This document shows, one piece after another, positions 18,796 through 30,639 of a stretch of 64,000 bases of DNA (within the stretch, counting starts at the first letter, position 1; each line of letters begins with the position of its first letter). The DNA comes from Brachybacterium muris (lineage in GTDB: Bacteria; Actinomycetota; Actinomycetes; Actinomycetales; Dermabacteraceae), in contig NZ_JAFBCB010000001.1 in the NCBI RefSeq assembly GCF_016907455.1, forward strand, positions 744,001-808,000. Reading direction: 5' to 3'. The notes under the pieces are model-generated. The model was not told where the DNA came from. It did not search any database and was given only the letters and a program-made list of their open reading frames with translations. Position numbers and translations under genes: made by a program.

Positions 18796-18945
18796 CCCGA
18801 TGCCGGCGGGAGCCAGTGGTCCCCACCGCGGCGGCTACTGGCCCCCGTCGGCACGATCGGCGGTCCCCAAGAGCAAGATTCGGTGGCTCCCACGACTACG
18901 AATACTCACTGGACTGACCGGATCCGTCTGTTCAGCGGGTCTGGG

Positions 18946-18985
18946 TTGAGCTTCTGCCCCAAGTTTTGAGCTTGTGCCCCAAGTT
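18946..18985. repeat. Two tandem 20-bp repeats
   Basis: TTGAGCTTCTGCCCCAAGTT (18946-18965) is followed directly by a copy differing at one base (18966-18985), in the 153-base gap between IS21 copy 2 and the second lipoprotein. It could be a binding site or the end of a lost element. Nothing else is recognised in the gap. Confidence 0.6.
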
Positions 18986-19067
18986 TCATGACTGATGCTC
19001 TGGACAGCCAGAAGGCGCGTGGCATGCTGGCCCTCAAAGCCATCGGGGCAGGGAGGCAAGCGCGGTG

Positions 19068-19496
19068 ATGAGCAGAAGAGGAATCCTCGGCGGGGCGACA
19101 GCACTGGCAGTCGCCGCGCTGACCGGGTGCTCAGTTCTTCGGAAGGACCGTGCCGAGCTGATCACGGACGCAGTGCTCGACGTCGATGGTGTGACCGGTG
19201 CGGATCTGACCACGGGCACGAGCAGCAGCTTCTCGAAGTTCGTGGCCGGAACGGTGGACTGCGAAGCTGAGTCGAGCGCTGCTGGTCTGGCTGTGTACGA
19301 CGAGGCAATGCGGGAGGCGGTCACGCTCCTGCATGGGCTCGACGAGAGCAACACGGTCATCGGCGGCATCACCGGACGGATGCCCGACGGCACCGAGTTC
19401 ACGCCGCTGGAGCTGGACCCGGCGTTCCCTACTGACGACCATCGACTCGACTACGTCGTCGCAGCCAGCCTGTACCCGCGCTACGGTTTGGCCTGA
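19068..19496 (+). CDS. Small lipoprotein with Tat-like signal, paralog 2
   Basis: 142 residues, the same length as paralog 1. Signal MSRRGILGGATALAVAALTG ends at lipobox LTGC, and CSVLRKDRAELIT directly after it is identical to paralog 1. The C-terminal motif GRMPDGTEFTPLELDPAFP and ending PRYGLA are also shared. ATG at 19068 is chosen to match paralog 1; a GTG just before is possible. The two genes were adjacent before IS21 arrived and look like a tandem duplication that includes the promoter region. Function unknown; the next gene is convergent. Confidence 0.75.
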   Translation: MSRRGILGGATALAVAALTGCSVLRKDRAELITDAVLDVDGVTGADLTTGTSSSFSKFVAGTVDCEAESSAAGLAVYDEAMREAVTLLHGLDESNTVIGGITGRMPDGTEFTPLELDPAFPTDDHRLDYVVAASLYPRYGLA

Positions 19497-19545
19497 TTTG
19501 CCTTGCACTCCCGCTGGTTCAGCGCCTGTGCTTGGGTTCGCCGGA

Positions 19546-21129
19546 TCAGGACCGGTGCTCACGCCCGACGGTCACCACATGTGACTCGGCGACGTAGGTG
19601 CCGTCACCCAGATAGACCCCGGTCAGATCATTCTGCAACGAACTGAGCACAGGGTCCGTCTCACTGTGCCGTGCGACGGTTCCTGCATATCCGAGATCGG
19701 GTTCGCCACGTACCCCGACGGAATTATGGTTCTGCTCGAGTATCGCAACCGGATGGATCGAAGGGGTCTCGTAGCCCGGTAATGACACCTCGTGCCGGTT
19801 GGGTGCCTGCAAATGACTGCCGCCTGGTTGCAATCCGCCCAGATCCGTCATGGCGATGCCGTCACCGCTGACGCCACTCCATCCGATGCCGGCCTGGTGG
19901 GAGACATTCACCGATTGTGTGGTCGACTGCGCCGGGACGACGGTCTGCACCGGAGAGCCGGCGGAGAAGGCGTGGGTGACGTTGTACGTCCCGGGATCGC
20001 CAGAAGTGTTGTTGAACATCGGGTCGGCTGCGAGATCGTTGCCCACGATTCCTCCCTGTGAATGACCCACCAGCATCACGTTCGAACCAGGCGGGATACC
20101 TGCTGCATCCATGGCCGCTTGGATATCGTCCATCGCCGCAGGGTGCTGCCCGGATACCAGACGCAGGTTCGATGCCCAGTCCCTGGAGTTCCCTTGGCTT
20201 CCCCATGCGTCCCACGTCTCCAGCTTTGCGCCCTCAGTCGGAGGTATTTGCACGATGTAGACAGGATCCCCGCCCCGGGAGTTGTGGACCTCCTGGATGC
20301 CGACCTGTCCGGACTCCAGCGGCGCTTGTCCGGGGTTGGGTAGTCGAAGTTGGTTGTTCTCCAGGATCAGATCCTGGAGAGTCTGTGGACCTTGCACGGG
20401 ACCGGTGGTGGTCTCGACGCCGTGCACGATCCCACCGGGCCTGTCGTCGAGGAATGCGGTGTCGTTACCGGTGAGCGCCTCGTAGACGGCCACTCCACCG
20501 GATCCCGCGGTGAGGACGGTGCTCGCCAGCACCTCAGAGATCGTGGGGACACGTTCACCGGTGGCCCAGTCGGTCATGACGTCCCGCAGGTGCTCGCCGT
20601 CACGGCGGAACTGGTCGAAGCCGTCCATGTTCAGACCCAGCCGGTCACCGATAGTGCTGATGCCGTCCATCAGGAGGTCGCTGCCCCAGCCGATGCCATC
20701 GCTGATCAGCCCGGCCGTATCGGAGAACAGCTGCTCGGCCGGGTTCTGCAACCAGTTCGGGATCCACGGGTTGTCCTCGTGGAGGTAGCCGCGGTCCATC
20801 CGGTCCGTGGGGGCGTCAGGGATGGTGCTGGGGCGGGTGCCGGGACCAGATTCGGTGCCGTCGCGGTCAGAGACCACGTCCTGCTGATCGGCCTCGCCCT
20901 CCAGCTGGGAGGCCTGGCCCTCGAGCTCGGCGAGCAGGCCGCTGATCCGCCCACTGGAGAGCTGGAGCCACTGGTCCCGGAAGCTGTCCGCGTCCGGTCC
21001 CTCCCAGGTCACGGACGTGACAGCGCTGTCGAGTGCGCCGCGAAGCTCCTCGATGCGGTTCATCCCGGTGCGGCAGGCGGCGCTGTGGTCGCGCACCTGC
21101 TGGGTGTCCATCCCGTAGAAGCCGCTCAT
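19546..21129 (-). CDS. WXG100-type N-domain fused to alpha/beta-hydrolase (lipase-like), candidate type VII secretion effector
   Basis: 527 residues. The first ~95 residues are helical with a WxG turn in TSVTWEGPDADSFRDQW (about 38-54), the hallmark of WXG100/ESX substrates. A linker and middle region follow (about 100-290). The C-terminal half is an alpha/beta hydrolase with nucleophile elbow VMLVGHSQGGIVGNDLA near residue 358, a possible catalytic His in EQNHNSVGV near 478, and an Asp not assigned. Such fusions are known as type VII secreted lipases; no ESX ATPase gene is in the window. Its start overlaps the upstream gene by four bases, so the two are co-translated. The substrate is unknown. 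Confidence 0.8.
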   Translation of the reverse strand: MSGFYGMDTQQVRDHSAACRTGMNRIEELRGALDSAVTSVTWEGPDADSFRDQWLQLSSGRISGLLAELEGQASQLEGEADQQDVVSDRDGTESGPGTRPSTIPDAPTDRMDRGYLHEDNPWIPNWLQNPAEQLFSDTAGLISDGIGWGSDLLMDGISTIGDRLGLNMDGFDQFRRDGEHLRDVMTDWATGERVPTISEVLASTVLTAGSGGVAVYEALTGNDTAFLDDRPGGIVHGVETTTGPVQGPQTLQDLILENNQLRLPNPGQAPLESGQVGIQEVHNSRGGDPVYIVQIPPTEGAKLETWDAWGSQGNSRDWASNLRLVSGQHPAAMDDIQAAMDAAGIPPGSNVMLVGHSQGGIVGNDLAADPMFNNTSGDPGTYNVTHAFSAGSPVQTVVPAQSTTQSVNVSHQAGIGWSGVSGDGIAMTDLGGLQPGGSHLQAPNRHEVSLPGYETPSIHPVAILEQNHNSVGVRGEPDLGYAGTVARHSETDPVLSSLQNDLTGVYLGDGTYVAESHVVTVGREHRS

Positions 21130-21962
21130 GACCGGGCCCCCTCACCGCTCGTACCTGCGGGGTCCTCGTCCCCGGGCGTCGGTGGCAGGCCGGAGGCGAA
21201 GCGGATCGACTCCTCCAGCAGCGGGATCACGGTGCCCAGGACGTCACCGGGCTCCACCGCCACCACCTCGATCTGCGGGCGTTCCGGGGTGTCGGTGCGG
21301 TAGATCCCCAGCTGCCCGCAGTTCCACAGCCGTGCGATGGTCACCGGCTGTGCCAGGCGGGCCGGATCGGGGGAGTGGAGGGTGAGGCTGAGGGAAGCGC
21401 GGTCCCCGCGGGCGGTGAGGGCGTCCTGCAGGCGAGGGTCCAGCCCATCGAGGCGGGAGAAAGCGGTCTCGGCGTCGGCCCCGGTGATGAGCAGCTCTCG
21501 CAGGTGCGTGAGCTGGGCGGCATCCAAGCGAAGGGTGTCGGGCCTGTTCTGCACCGTCAGACGGGGCGGCGCCCCTAGAGCGCTGCCGTCAGGCAGCACG
21601 TCGGCGAACAGCCGCGGGAGGTCCTCGAGAGCGCACTCCGACCACCGCGAAGCGCCGGGATCCCCGTCAGAGGGCCCCTCGGAGTGCTCCACCGTGGCGA
21701 CGTCGGCATGGATGCCCACGCGCACCCGGTGTGCGAGACCGCCTGCCTCCACTGCCAGCACCATCACCGCCGGGGCAGTCATCTGGCGCACCAGGAGGTC
21801 CAGTTCCGCGCCCTCCACTGCGCCGTCCATCGCCTCGGCTGTGGAACCACTCGTCTTGCCGACCAGCAGGGCCCGGTAGATCGGGTTCAGCGTGCGCTCG
21901 GGTGTGCCGGCGGCGCGGACGGCGCCGATCGCCCCGGGCAGGTCCAGGGTCAGCGTGGTCAT
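21126..21962 (-). CDS. EspG-like ESX secretion-associated protein (tentative)
   Basis: 278 residues, soluble, no signal peptide. Start ATG 21962 has GGGAGGTTCGAG upstream; earlier in-frame starts have no ribosome site. Length and layout (mixed alpha/beta, LLVRQMTAPAVMVLAVEAGG in the N-half, RTDTPERPQIEVVAVEPGD near the end) resemble EspG-family chaperones, which bind ESX substrates before export, but similarity is weak and judged by eye. The stronger argument is context: it is translationally coupled to a WXG100-lipase gene. Alternative: an unrelated partner or immunity protein. A 236-base divergent gap separates it from folC. Confidence 0.5.
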   Translation of the reverse strand: MTTLTLDLPGAIGAVRAAGTPERTLNPIYRALLVGKTSGSTAEAMDGAVEGAELDLLVRQMTAPAVMVLAVEAGGLAHRVRVGIHADVATVEHSEGPSDGDPGASRWSECALEDLPRLFADVLPDGSALGAPPRLTVQNRPDTLRLDAAQLTHLRELLITGADAETAFSRLDGLDPRLQDALTARGDRASLSLTLHSPDPARLAQPVTIARLWNCGQLGIYRTDTPERPQIEVVAVEPGDVLGTVIPLLEESIRFASGLPPTPGDEDPAGTSGEGARS

Positions 21963-22156
21963 CTCGAACCTCCCGTGAGCGTTCCTCCCTGTGCAGCCCG
22001 ATGGCGTACAGAGCATTGGTATGGCGTGGCATTGGTGCGGCCTGGTCCGTTCACCGTATGTGCACCTTGCAGCGATGACCATGGGTAGAACTGCCCATGT
22101 GGACCACCGGCAGCTGGGGAGGAACCTCCCTGTGCCGCCGACCAGCGCGTGCTCCG

Positions 22157-22162
22157 TAGACT
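22157..22162 (+). promoter_or_regulatory. Candidate -10 box for folC
   Basis: TAGACT 36 bases before the folC start, matching the actinobacterial TAnnnT -10 pattern. The same hexamer precedes ftsY (24828) and rpsB (53780). The -35 element is not clear. Confidence 0.45.
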
Positions 22163-22198
22163 GGCCAGCGCCCCATCACCGTGCCCGTAGGAGTTGCT

Positions 22199-23572
22199 GT
22201 GCCCCGTCCGTCCCGTCCGGCCATGTCGCCGCAGCTGCGCGAGGTGTACGCCGCCCTCCTCGAGCGCGCGCCGGAGAACCGCATCGAACCGGACCTGTCG
22301 CGGATCCGCCGGGTGATGGAGCTGATGGGCGACCCGCAGCGCTCCTACCGCTCCATCCGCATCGCCGGCACCAACGGCAAGACCACCACCGCCCGCATTC
22401 TGGAGCGGATCCTGCGCGAGGCGGGCCTGCGCACCGGACGCACCACCAGTCCCCACCTGCACTCGCCGGTGGAGCGCATCGCGATCGACGGCTCCCCGAT
22501 CGACGAGGACGGCTTCGTCCAGGCGTACCGCGACGTCGAGCCGTTCGCCCGGATCGTCGATGAGGAGTCCCTGGCGGCCGGGGGAGTGCGGCTCACCTAC
22601 TTCGAGTACCTCACCGCCATGGCCTACCAGGCCTTCGCCTCCGCCCCCGTGGACGTTGCGGTGGTGGAGACCGGCCTGGGCGGCACCTGGGACGCCACCG
22701 GTGTGGTCGATCCGGACGTCGCCGTGGTTACCTCGATCGGCCTGGACCACCAGGAGTACCTGGGAGAGACCATCGCCGAGATCGCCGGGGAGAAGGCAGG
22801 GATCCTCACCACGACGGCCACCGCCGTGCTCGCCGCGCAACCGGAGGGCGATGCGGCCGACGTGCTGAGAGAGCGCATCATCGACCTCGGTGCCGAGGCC
22901 GCCTTCGAGGACGAGCAGATCGGGGTGCTGGCCCGCACCCCCGGCGTGGGCGGGCAGATGATCACCCTGCAGGGCATCGCCGGGCGCTACGAGGACCTGT
23001 TCCTGTCGCTGCTGGGCGAGCACCAGGCCCACAACGCCCTGCTCGCCGTGGCCGCAGCCGAGGCCCTCCTGGGCGACGGCTCCACACCCCTGGACACCGA
23101 CCTGCTCACCGCCGCCCTCAGCACCGTCACCTCCCCGGGCCGGGCCGAGGTGGTGCGCCAGTCGCCCACGATCCTGCTGGATGCCGCCCACAACCCCTCC
23201 GGCGCCGAGACACTGGTGGCCACGGTGCGGGAGAACTTCCGCTTCACCCGCACCATCGGCCTGGTGGGAGTCCTGCAGGAGAAGGATGCCGAACAGATCC
23301 TCGCCACCCTCGAGCCGCTGCTGGACTCCGTGGTGATCACCGAGTCCTCCTCCCCGCGGGCGATCCCCGCCCACGAGCTTGCCGACATCGCCCGCGACGT
23401 GTTCGACGACGAGGACCGGGTGCTGGAGAGCACCTCCCTGCCCGATGCGATCCAGCAGGCCGTGGACCTCGCCGAGGCCGAGGGCGACATGTTCGGCGGA
23501 GTGGTGGTCGCGGGCTCGGTGACCCTCGCCGCCGAGGTGCGGGACCTGCTGGGCCTGCCGGAGGAGGAGTGA
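22199..23572 (+). CDS. folC: Folylpolyglutamate synthase / dihydrofolate synthase
   Basis: 457 residues. Mur-ligase-type ATP-dependent enzyme adding glutamate to folates (and possibly to dihydropteroate). P-loop IRIAGTNGKTTTARI near residue 62, second ligase motif ETGLGGTWDATGVVDP near 160, and C-terminal ILLDAAHNPSGAETL near 325. GTG at 22199 is chosen for GGAG seven bases upstream; an upstream in-frame GTG at 22181 lacks one. The DUF4233 gene follows after three bases, a constant neighbour in actinobacteria. Confidence 0.93.
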   Translation: MPRPSRPAMSPQLREVYAALLERAPENRIEPDLSRIRRVMELMGDPQRSYRSIRIAGTNGKTTTARILERILREAGLRTGRTTSPHLHSPVERIAIDGSPIDEDGFVQAYRDVEPFARIVDEESLAAGGVRLTYFEYLTAMAYQAFASAPVDVAVVETGLGGTWDATGVVDPDVAVVTSIGLDHQEYLGETIAEIAGEKAGILTTTATAVLAAQPEGDAADVLRERIIDLGAEAAFEDEQIGVLARTPGVGGQMITLQGIAGRYEDLFLSLLGEHQAHNALLAVAAAEALLGDGSTPLDTDLLTAALSTVTSPGRAEVVRQSPTILLDAAHNPSGAETLVATVRENFRFTRTIGLVGVLQEKDAEQILATLEPLLDSVVITESSSPRAIPAHELADIARDVFDDEDRVLESTSLPDAIQQAVDLAEAEGDMFGGVVVAGSVTLAAEVRDLLGLPEEE

Positions 23573-23574
23573 GG

Positions 23575-23991
23575 ATGGCGCGCTCGTTGCAACCCTCTGC
23601 CCGCCCCCACGGTGCCCAGCGGATCCTCGGCGCGACCGTGCTGGTGGTCGAGGCCTTCATCGTGTTCTTCGCACTGCTGGTGGCCCACCAGCTGGTGCCC
23701 GACCAACGGGCCCTCACCTGGACCTGGGGACTAGTGACTGCTGTCGCCCTGATCATCTGCTCGGGGATGCTGAAGCGGGGCGCTGGGCCGTACTACGTGG
23801 GCATGGTGCTGCAGATCCCGGTGATCCTGCTGGGCCTGCAGGTCAGCGCCATGTGGGCGGTCGGTCCGGCCTTCGCAGCGCTGTACGTGTTCAGTGTGCT
23901 GAAGGGCAATCAGCTGGACCGGGAGAAGGATGCGGTGGACGCCGCCCATTGGCGTGCACAGGAGGCCGAAGGGGCCGACGGAGCCGCCTGA
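23575..23991 (+). CDS. DUF4233 membrane protein
   Basis: 138 residues with four hydrophobic helices (about 20-41, 48-65, 76-90, 94-110) and a charged C-terminal tail. It matches the DUF4233 family, which in actinobacteria lies directly after folC and before ndk, as here. Function unknown. The ATG at 23575 follows GGAGGAGTGAGG in the end of folC; a GTG overlapping the folC stop is a less likely start. Confidence 0.82.
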   Translation: MARSLQPSARPHGAQRILGATVLVVEAFIVFFALLVAHQLVPDQRALTWTWGLVTAVALIICSGMLKRGAGPYYVGMVLQIPVILLGLQVSAMWAVGPAFAALYVFSVLKGNQLDREKDAVDAAHWRAQEAEGADGAA

Positions 23992-24006
23992 GCTAGGCTC
24001 CCCACC

Positions 24007-24432
24007 ATGACTTCACAGCGCACTCTCGTCCTGCTCAAGCCCGACGCCGTCAAGCGCGGCCTGCGCGGGGAGATCATCCGCCGCATCGAGGCCAAGGGCT
24101 ACACCATCTCCGCCCTGGCCCAGCGCACCGCCACCGATGACGAGCTGTCCGCCCACTACGCCGAGCACGAGGGCAAGCCCTTCTACCCCGGCCTGGTGGA
24201 GTACATGGGTGCCGCACCCCTGGTCGCCCTGGTGCTCGAAGGTGAGGGCGTCATCGCCGGTTTCCGCTCCCTGGCCGGCGCCACCAACCCCACCGAGGCC
24301 GCCCCCGGCACCATCCGCGGTGATCTGGCCCGCGAGTGGGACCTGCCGGTGATCCAGAACCTGGTGCACGGCTCCGACTCGGTCGAGTCCGCCGCCCGCG
24401 AGATCAGCATCTGGTTCCCCGAGCTGGGCTGA
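24007..24432 (+). CDS. ndk: Nucleoside-diphosphate kinase
   Basis: 141 residues, the usual length. It transfers phosphate from ATP to other NDPs through a phospho-histidine. Motifs: LVLLKPDAVKRGL at the N-terminus, RSLAGATNPTEAAPGTIRGD near 88, and the active-site IQNLVHGSDSVESA near 117 containing the catalytic His. A TAGGCT box lies seven bases before the ATG (23994-23999), so the transcript is probably leaderless; there is no ribosome site. Confidence 0.96.
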   Translation: MTSQRTLVLLKPDAVKRGLRGEIIRRIEAKGYTISALAQRTATDDELSAHYAEHEGKPFYPGLVEYMGAAPLVALVLEGEGVIAGFRSLAGATNPTEAAPGTIRGDLAREWDLPVIQNLVHGSDSVESAAREISIWFPELG

Positions 24433-24467
24433 GCTCCCTGCCGGGCCGCCCTCATCCGCCGCACACG

Positions 24468-24521
24468 CAGGAATGTGGCGCGCTGCAGGAACGTGGCGCA
24501 CTGCGGGAACGTGGCGCGCCG
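24468..24521. repeat. Three tandem 18-bp repeats after ndk
   Basis: Three head-to-tail units of 18 bp (24468, 24486, 24504) with core GGAACGTGGCGC, each differing at one to three bases. They lie in the 131-base gap after ndk. Role unknown. Confidence 0.7.
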
Positions 24522-24563
24522 CACAGTGAGCGATGCGAGATCGGGACAAATCCGCAGGGCACA

Positions 24564-24746
24564 ATGGACCCCATGGGTACTGGTGTCGTCACGGTCGGGT
24601 TCCTGCTTCTCGCGCTGCTCGCGGCTGTCGCGATCCTCGCGGCAGTCGCCATGCCCAACATCCGCCGCTCCCGTGAGTCCGGTTCCGCGCCGACTGCATC
24701 GCTGCGCACCGATCGCCACACCTCGCGCACCGGCCGCGGCGCCTGA
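24564..24746 (+). CDS. Small single-pass membrane protein, unknown
   Basis: 60 residues. Short N-terminus, one strong hydrophobic helix (about 7-29, VTVGFLLLALLAAVAILAAV), then a basic, Ser/Arg-rich cytoplasmic tail (NIRRSRESG). Start ATG 24564 is tentative; a second Met follows three codons later. No family recognised. GC and codon use look coding, but at this length the call is uncertain. The following ~135 bases hold the ftsY promoter. Confidence 0.45.
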   Translation: MDPMGTGVVTVGFLLLALLAAVAILAAVAMPNIRRSRESGSAPTASLRTDRHTSRTGRGA

Positions 24747-24883
24747 TTCCCGCGCCGTTCGCTCGAACCAGCCGACCGGCCACCCTGCGTCGATCGGCAG
24801 ACCGCGCCGTGGTCCAGCCCTGCCACCTAGACTGATCGATGGCCCTGCCGCATCGCCGGCTCCAGCGACCTCGGAGGTGACCC

Positions 24884-26416
24884 GTGGATCCCAATGACAT
24901 CCTCGCCCTAGTAGCCGGTGCAGGCGGTGGCGTGCTCGTGCTCGGCGCCGGCGCCTGGGCATACGTGCGCAGCCGCGGCAAGACCCCGACGGACCGCGGT
25001 GATCAGCCCAAGGACGGGCAGGATCGCCCCGGCAGCACCGGTACCCGCACCGGGACCGCCGTCAAGGAGCGCCCTGCCGCTCCCACCTGGGCCGATACTC
25101 TCTCGGCACCCTCCAAGCCCGCGGCGCCGAAGCCCGCGGACGATGAGCCCTTCGACCAGGACGCGAGCGACCCGAAGCCCGTCACCGACCAGAAGCCCGT
25201 CACCGGCGAGCCGGAGGCCGGGCCGGATGCGCAGGACGCAGAGGCACCCGCCTCTGTCGCCGTCCCCACGGACCAGCCCCCGGTCGATGCGGCCCCTGCA
25301 GAGGCGGCAACACCCGATGCCACCACCGCACCCGCACCCACGGAGCCCGAGCAGACGGCGACAGCTCCAGCACCCGAAGCCCCGGCTGCTGAACCCACCG
25401 CCGCAGAGGTACCGGTTAACGAGGCCACCACCACTGACGAGGCCACCAGCCGGGTCATCGACACCCCGGAGGCCCCGGCCGACCGGATGCTGCGCCTGCG
25501 CGAGCGACTGTCCCGCTCCGGCTCCATCGGCCGCGGCATCCTCACCCTGCTCACCCGCGGCACCGTGGACGAGGACACCTGGGACGAGATCGAGGAGACG
25601 CTGCTGCTGGCGGACCTCGGCCCTGACGCCACCGACGAGCTGCTGGAGGGCCTGCGTCGCCGCATCCAGGTGCTCGGCACCGACGACCCCCTGGCCGTGC
25701 GCGAGGTGCTCCGTGAAGAGCTCGTGACGCTGGTGAACCCCGAGCTGGACCGTCGCCTGGCCGCCACCACCCGCACCGCCCCCGACGGCACCGAGGTGCC
25801 CTCGGTGATCCTGATGGTCGGTGTCAACGGCACCGGCAAGACCACCACCGTCGGCAAGCTGGCCCGCGTGCTGGTGGCCGCTGAGCGCACCGTGGTGCTC
25901 GGCGCGGCCGACACCTTCCGTGCCGCCGCCGCCGACCAGCTCGCCACCTGGGGCTCCCGCGTGGGCGTGGACACCGTGCGCTCGGACCGCGACGGGGCCG
26001 ACCCCGCCGCCGTCGCCTTCGACGCCGTCAAGGAGGGCATCTCCCAGGGCGTGGACGTGGTCATCATCGACACCGCCGGCCGCCTGCAGAACAAGAAGGG
26101 CCTGATGGACGAGCTCGGCAAGGTGCGCCGGGTCGCCGAGAAGGGCCTGCACGGCGACACCGTCGCTGAGGTGCTGCTGGTCATCGACGCCACCACCGGC
26201 CAGAACGGCATGCAGCAGGCCCGCGTGTTCTCCGAGGCCGTGCAGATCACCGGCATCGTGCTCACCAAGCTCGACGGCACCGCCAAGGGCGGCATCGTCG
26301 TCAACGTCCAGCGCGAGCTGGGCGTGCCGGTGAAGATGGTGGGCCTGGGCGAGGGGATGGATGACCTCACCCCCTTCGACGCCTACGGCTTCGTGGACGC
26401 CCTGCTGGGGGACTGA
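24884..26416 (+). CDS. ftsY: Signal recognition particle receptor FtsY
   Basis: 510 residues. One N-terminal membrane anchor (about 6-28), a long Pro/Ala/Glu-rich acidic linker (about 35-185), then the NG GTPase domain: G1 MVGVNGTGKTTTVGKLA near 312, DTAGRLQNKKGLMDELG near 395, TKLDGTAKGG near 463. It binds Ffh at the membrane to deliver ribosome-nascent chains to SecYEG. GTG start with GGAGG nine bases upstream and a TAGACT box at 24828. ffh lies 5.5 kb downstream. Confidence 0.96.
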   Translation: MDPNDILALVAGAGGGVLVLGAGAWAYVRSRGKTPTDRGDQPKDGQDRPGSTGTRTGTAVKERPAAPTWADTLSAPSKPAAPKPADDEPFDQDASDPKPVTDQKPVTGEPEAGPDAQDAEAPASVAVPTDQPPVDAAPAEAATPDATTAPAPTEPEQTATAPAPEAPAAEPTAAEVPVNEATTTDEATSRVIDTPEAPADRMLRLRERLSRSGSIGRGILTLLTRGTVDEDTWDEIEETLLLADLGPDATDELLEGLRRRIQVLGTDDPLAVREVLREELVTLVNPELDRRLAATTRTAPDGTEVPSVILMVGVNGTGKTTTVGKLARVLVAAERTVVLGAADTFRAAAADQLATWGSRVGVDTVRSDRDGADPAAVAFDAVKEGISQGVDVVIIDTAGRLQNKKGLMDELGKVRRVAEKGLHGDTVAEVLLVIDATTGQNGMQQARVFSEAVQITGIVLTKLDGTAKGGIVVNVQRELGVPVKMVGLGEGMDDLTPFDAYGFVDALLGD

Positions 26417-26442
26417 GCGCCTGCTCCCACTGTTCCGCTCCG

Positions 26443-26469
26443 TGAACGCGGAGATCACGGAAAGGTCAC
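26443..26469. promoter_or_regulatory. Possible nitrogen-regulator (GlnR-like) operator upstream of amtB
   Basis: Three pentamers tgaac, atcac, gtcac at 26443, 26454 and 26465 with exact 11-bp spacing. On the other strand they read GTGAC-n6-GTGAT-n6-GTTCA, resembling half of a GlnR box (gTnAc-n6-GaAAc). It sits 112 bases before amtB, a gene GlnR or AmtR controls in actinobacteria. The match to the GaAAc half-site is poor. Confidence 0.3.
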
Positions 26470-26580
26470 GGCGGCACGCTGACCTGGTAGGTCGATGGGA
26501 GCCCGCGCACGATGGCGGCACGGTCCACCGCGGACCGTGCCGGCCCGATCGGGCGGGCACCACCCATCCCAGGAACCCCC

Positions 26581-30618
<4,038 letters not shown>

Positions 30619-30639
30619 GCATCGGCCCATAATGGGACG

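Larger units (their letters stand above)
16328..18908 (+). mobile_element. IS21-family element, copy 2
   Basis: 2,581 bp, TGAATATTCG to CGAATACTCA. Flanked by a 6-bp direct repeat ctggac (16322-16327 and 18909-18914). Inserted at the stop codon of the upstream lipoprotein gene and separating it from its downstream paralog. Confidence 0.95.
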
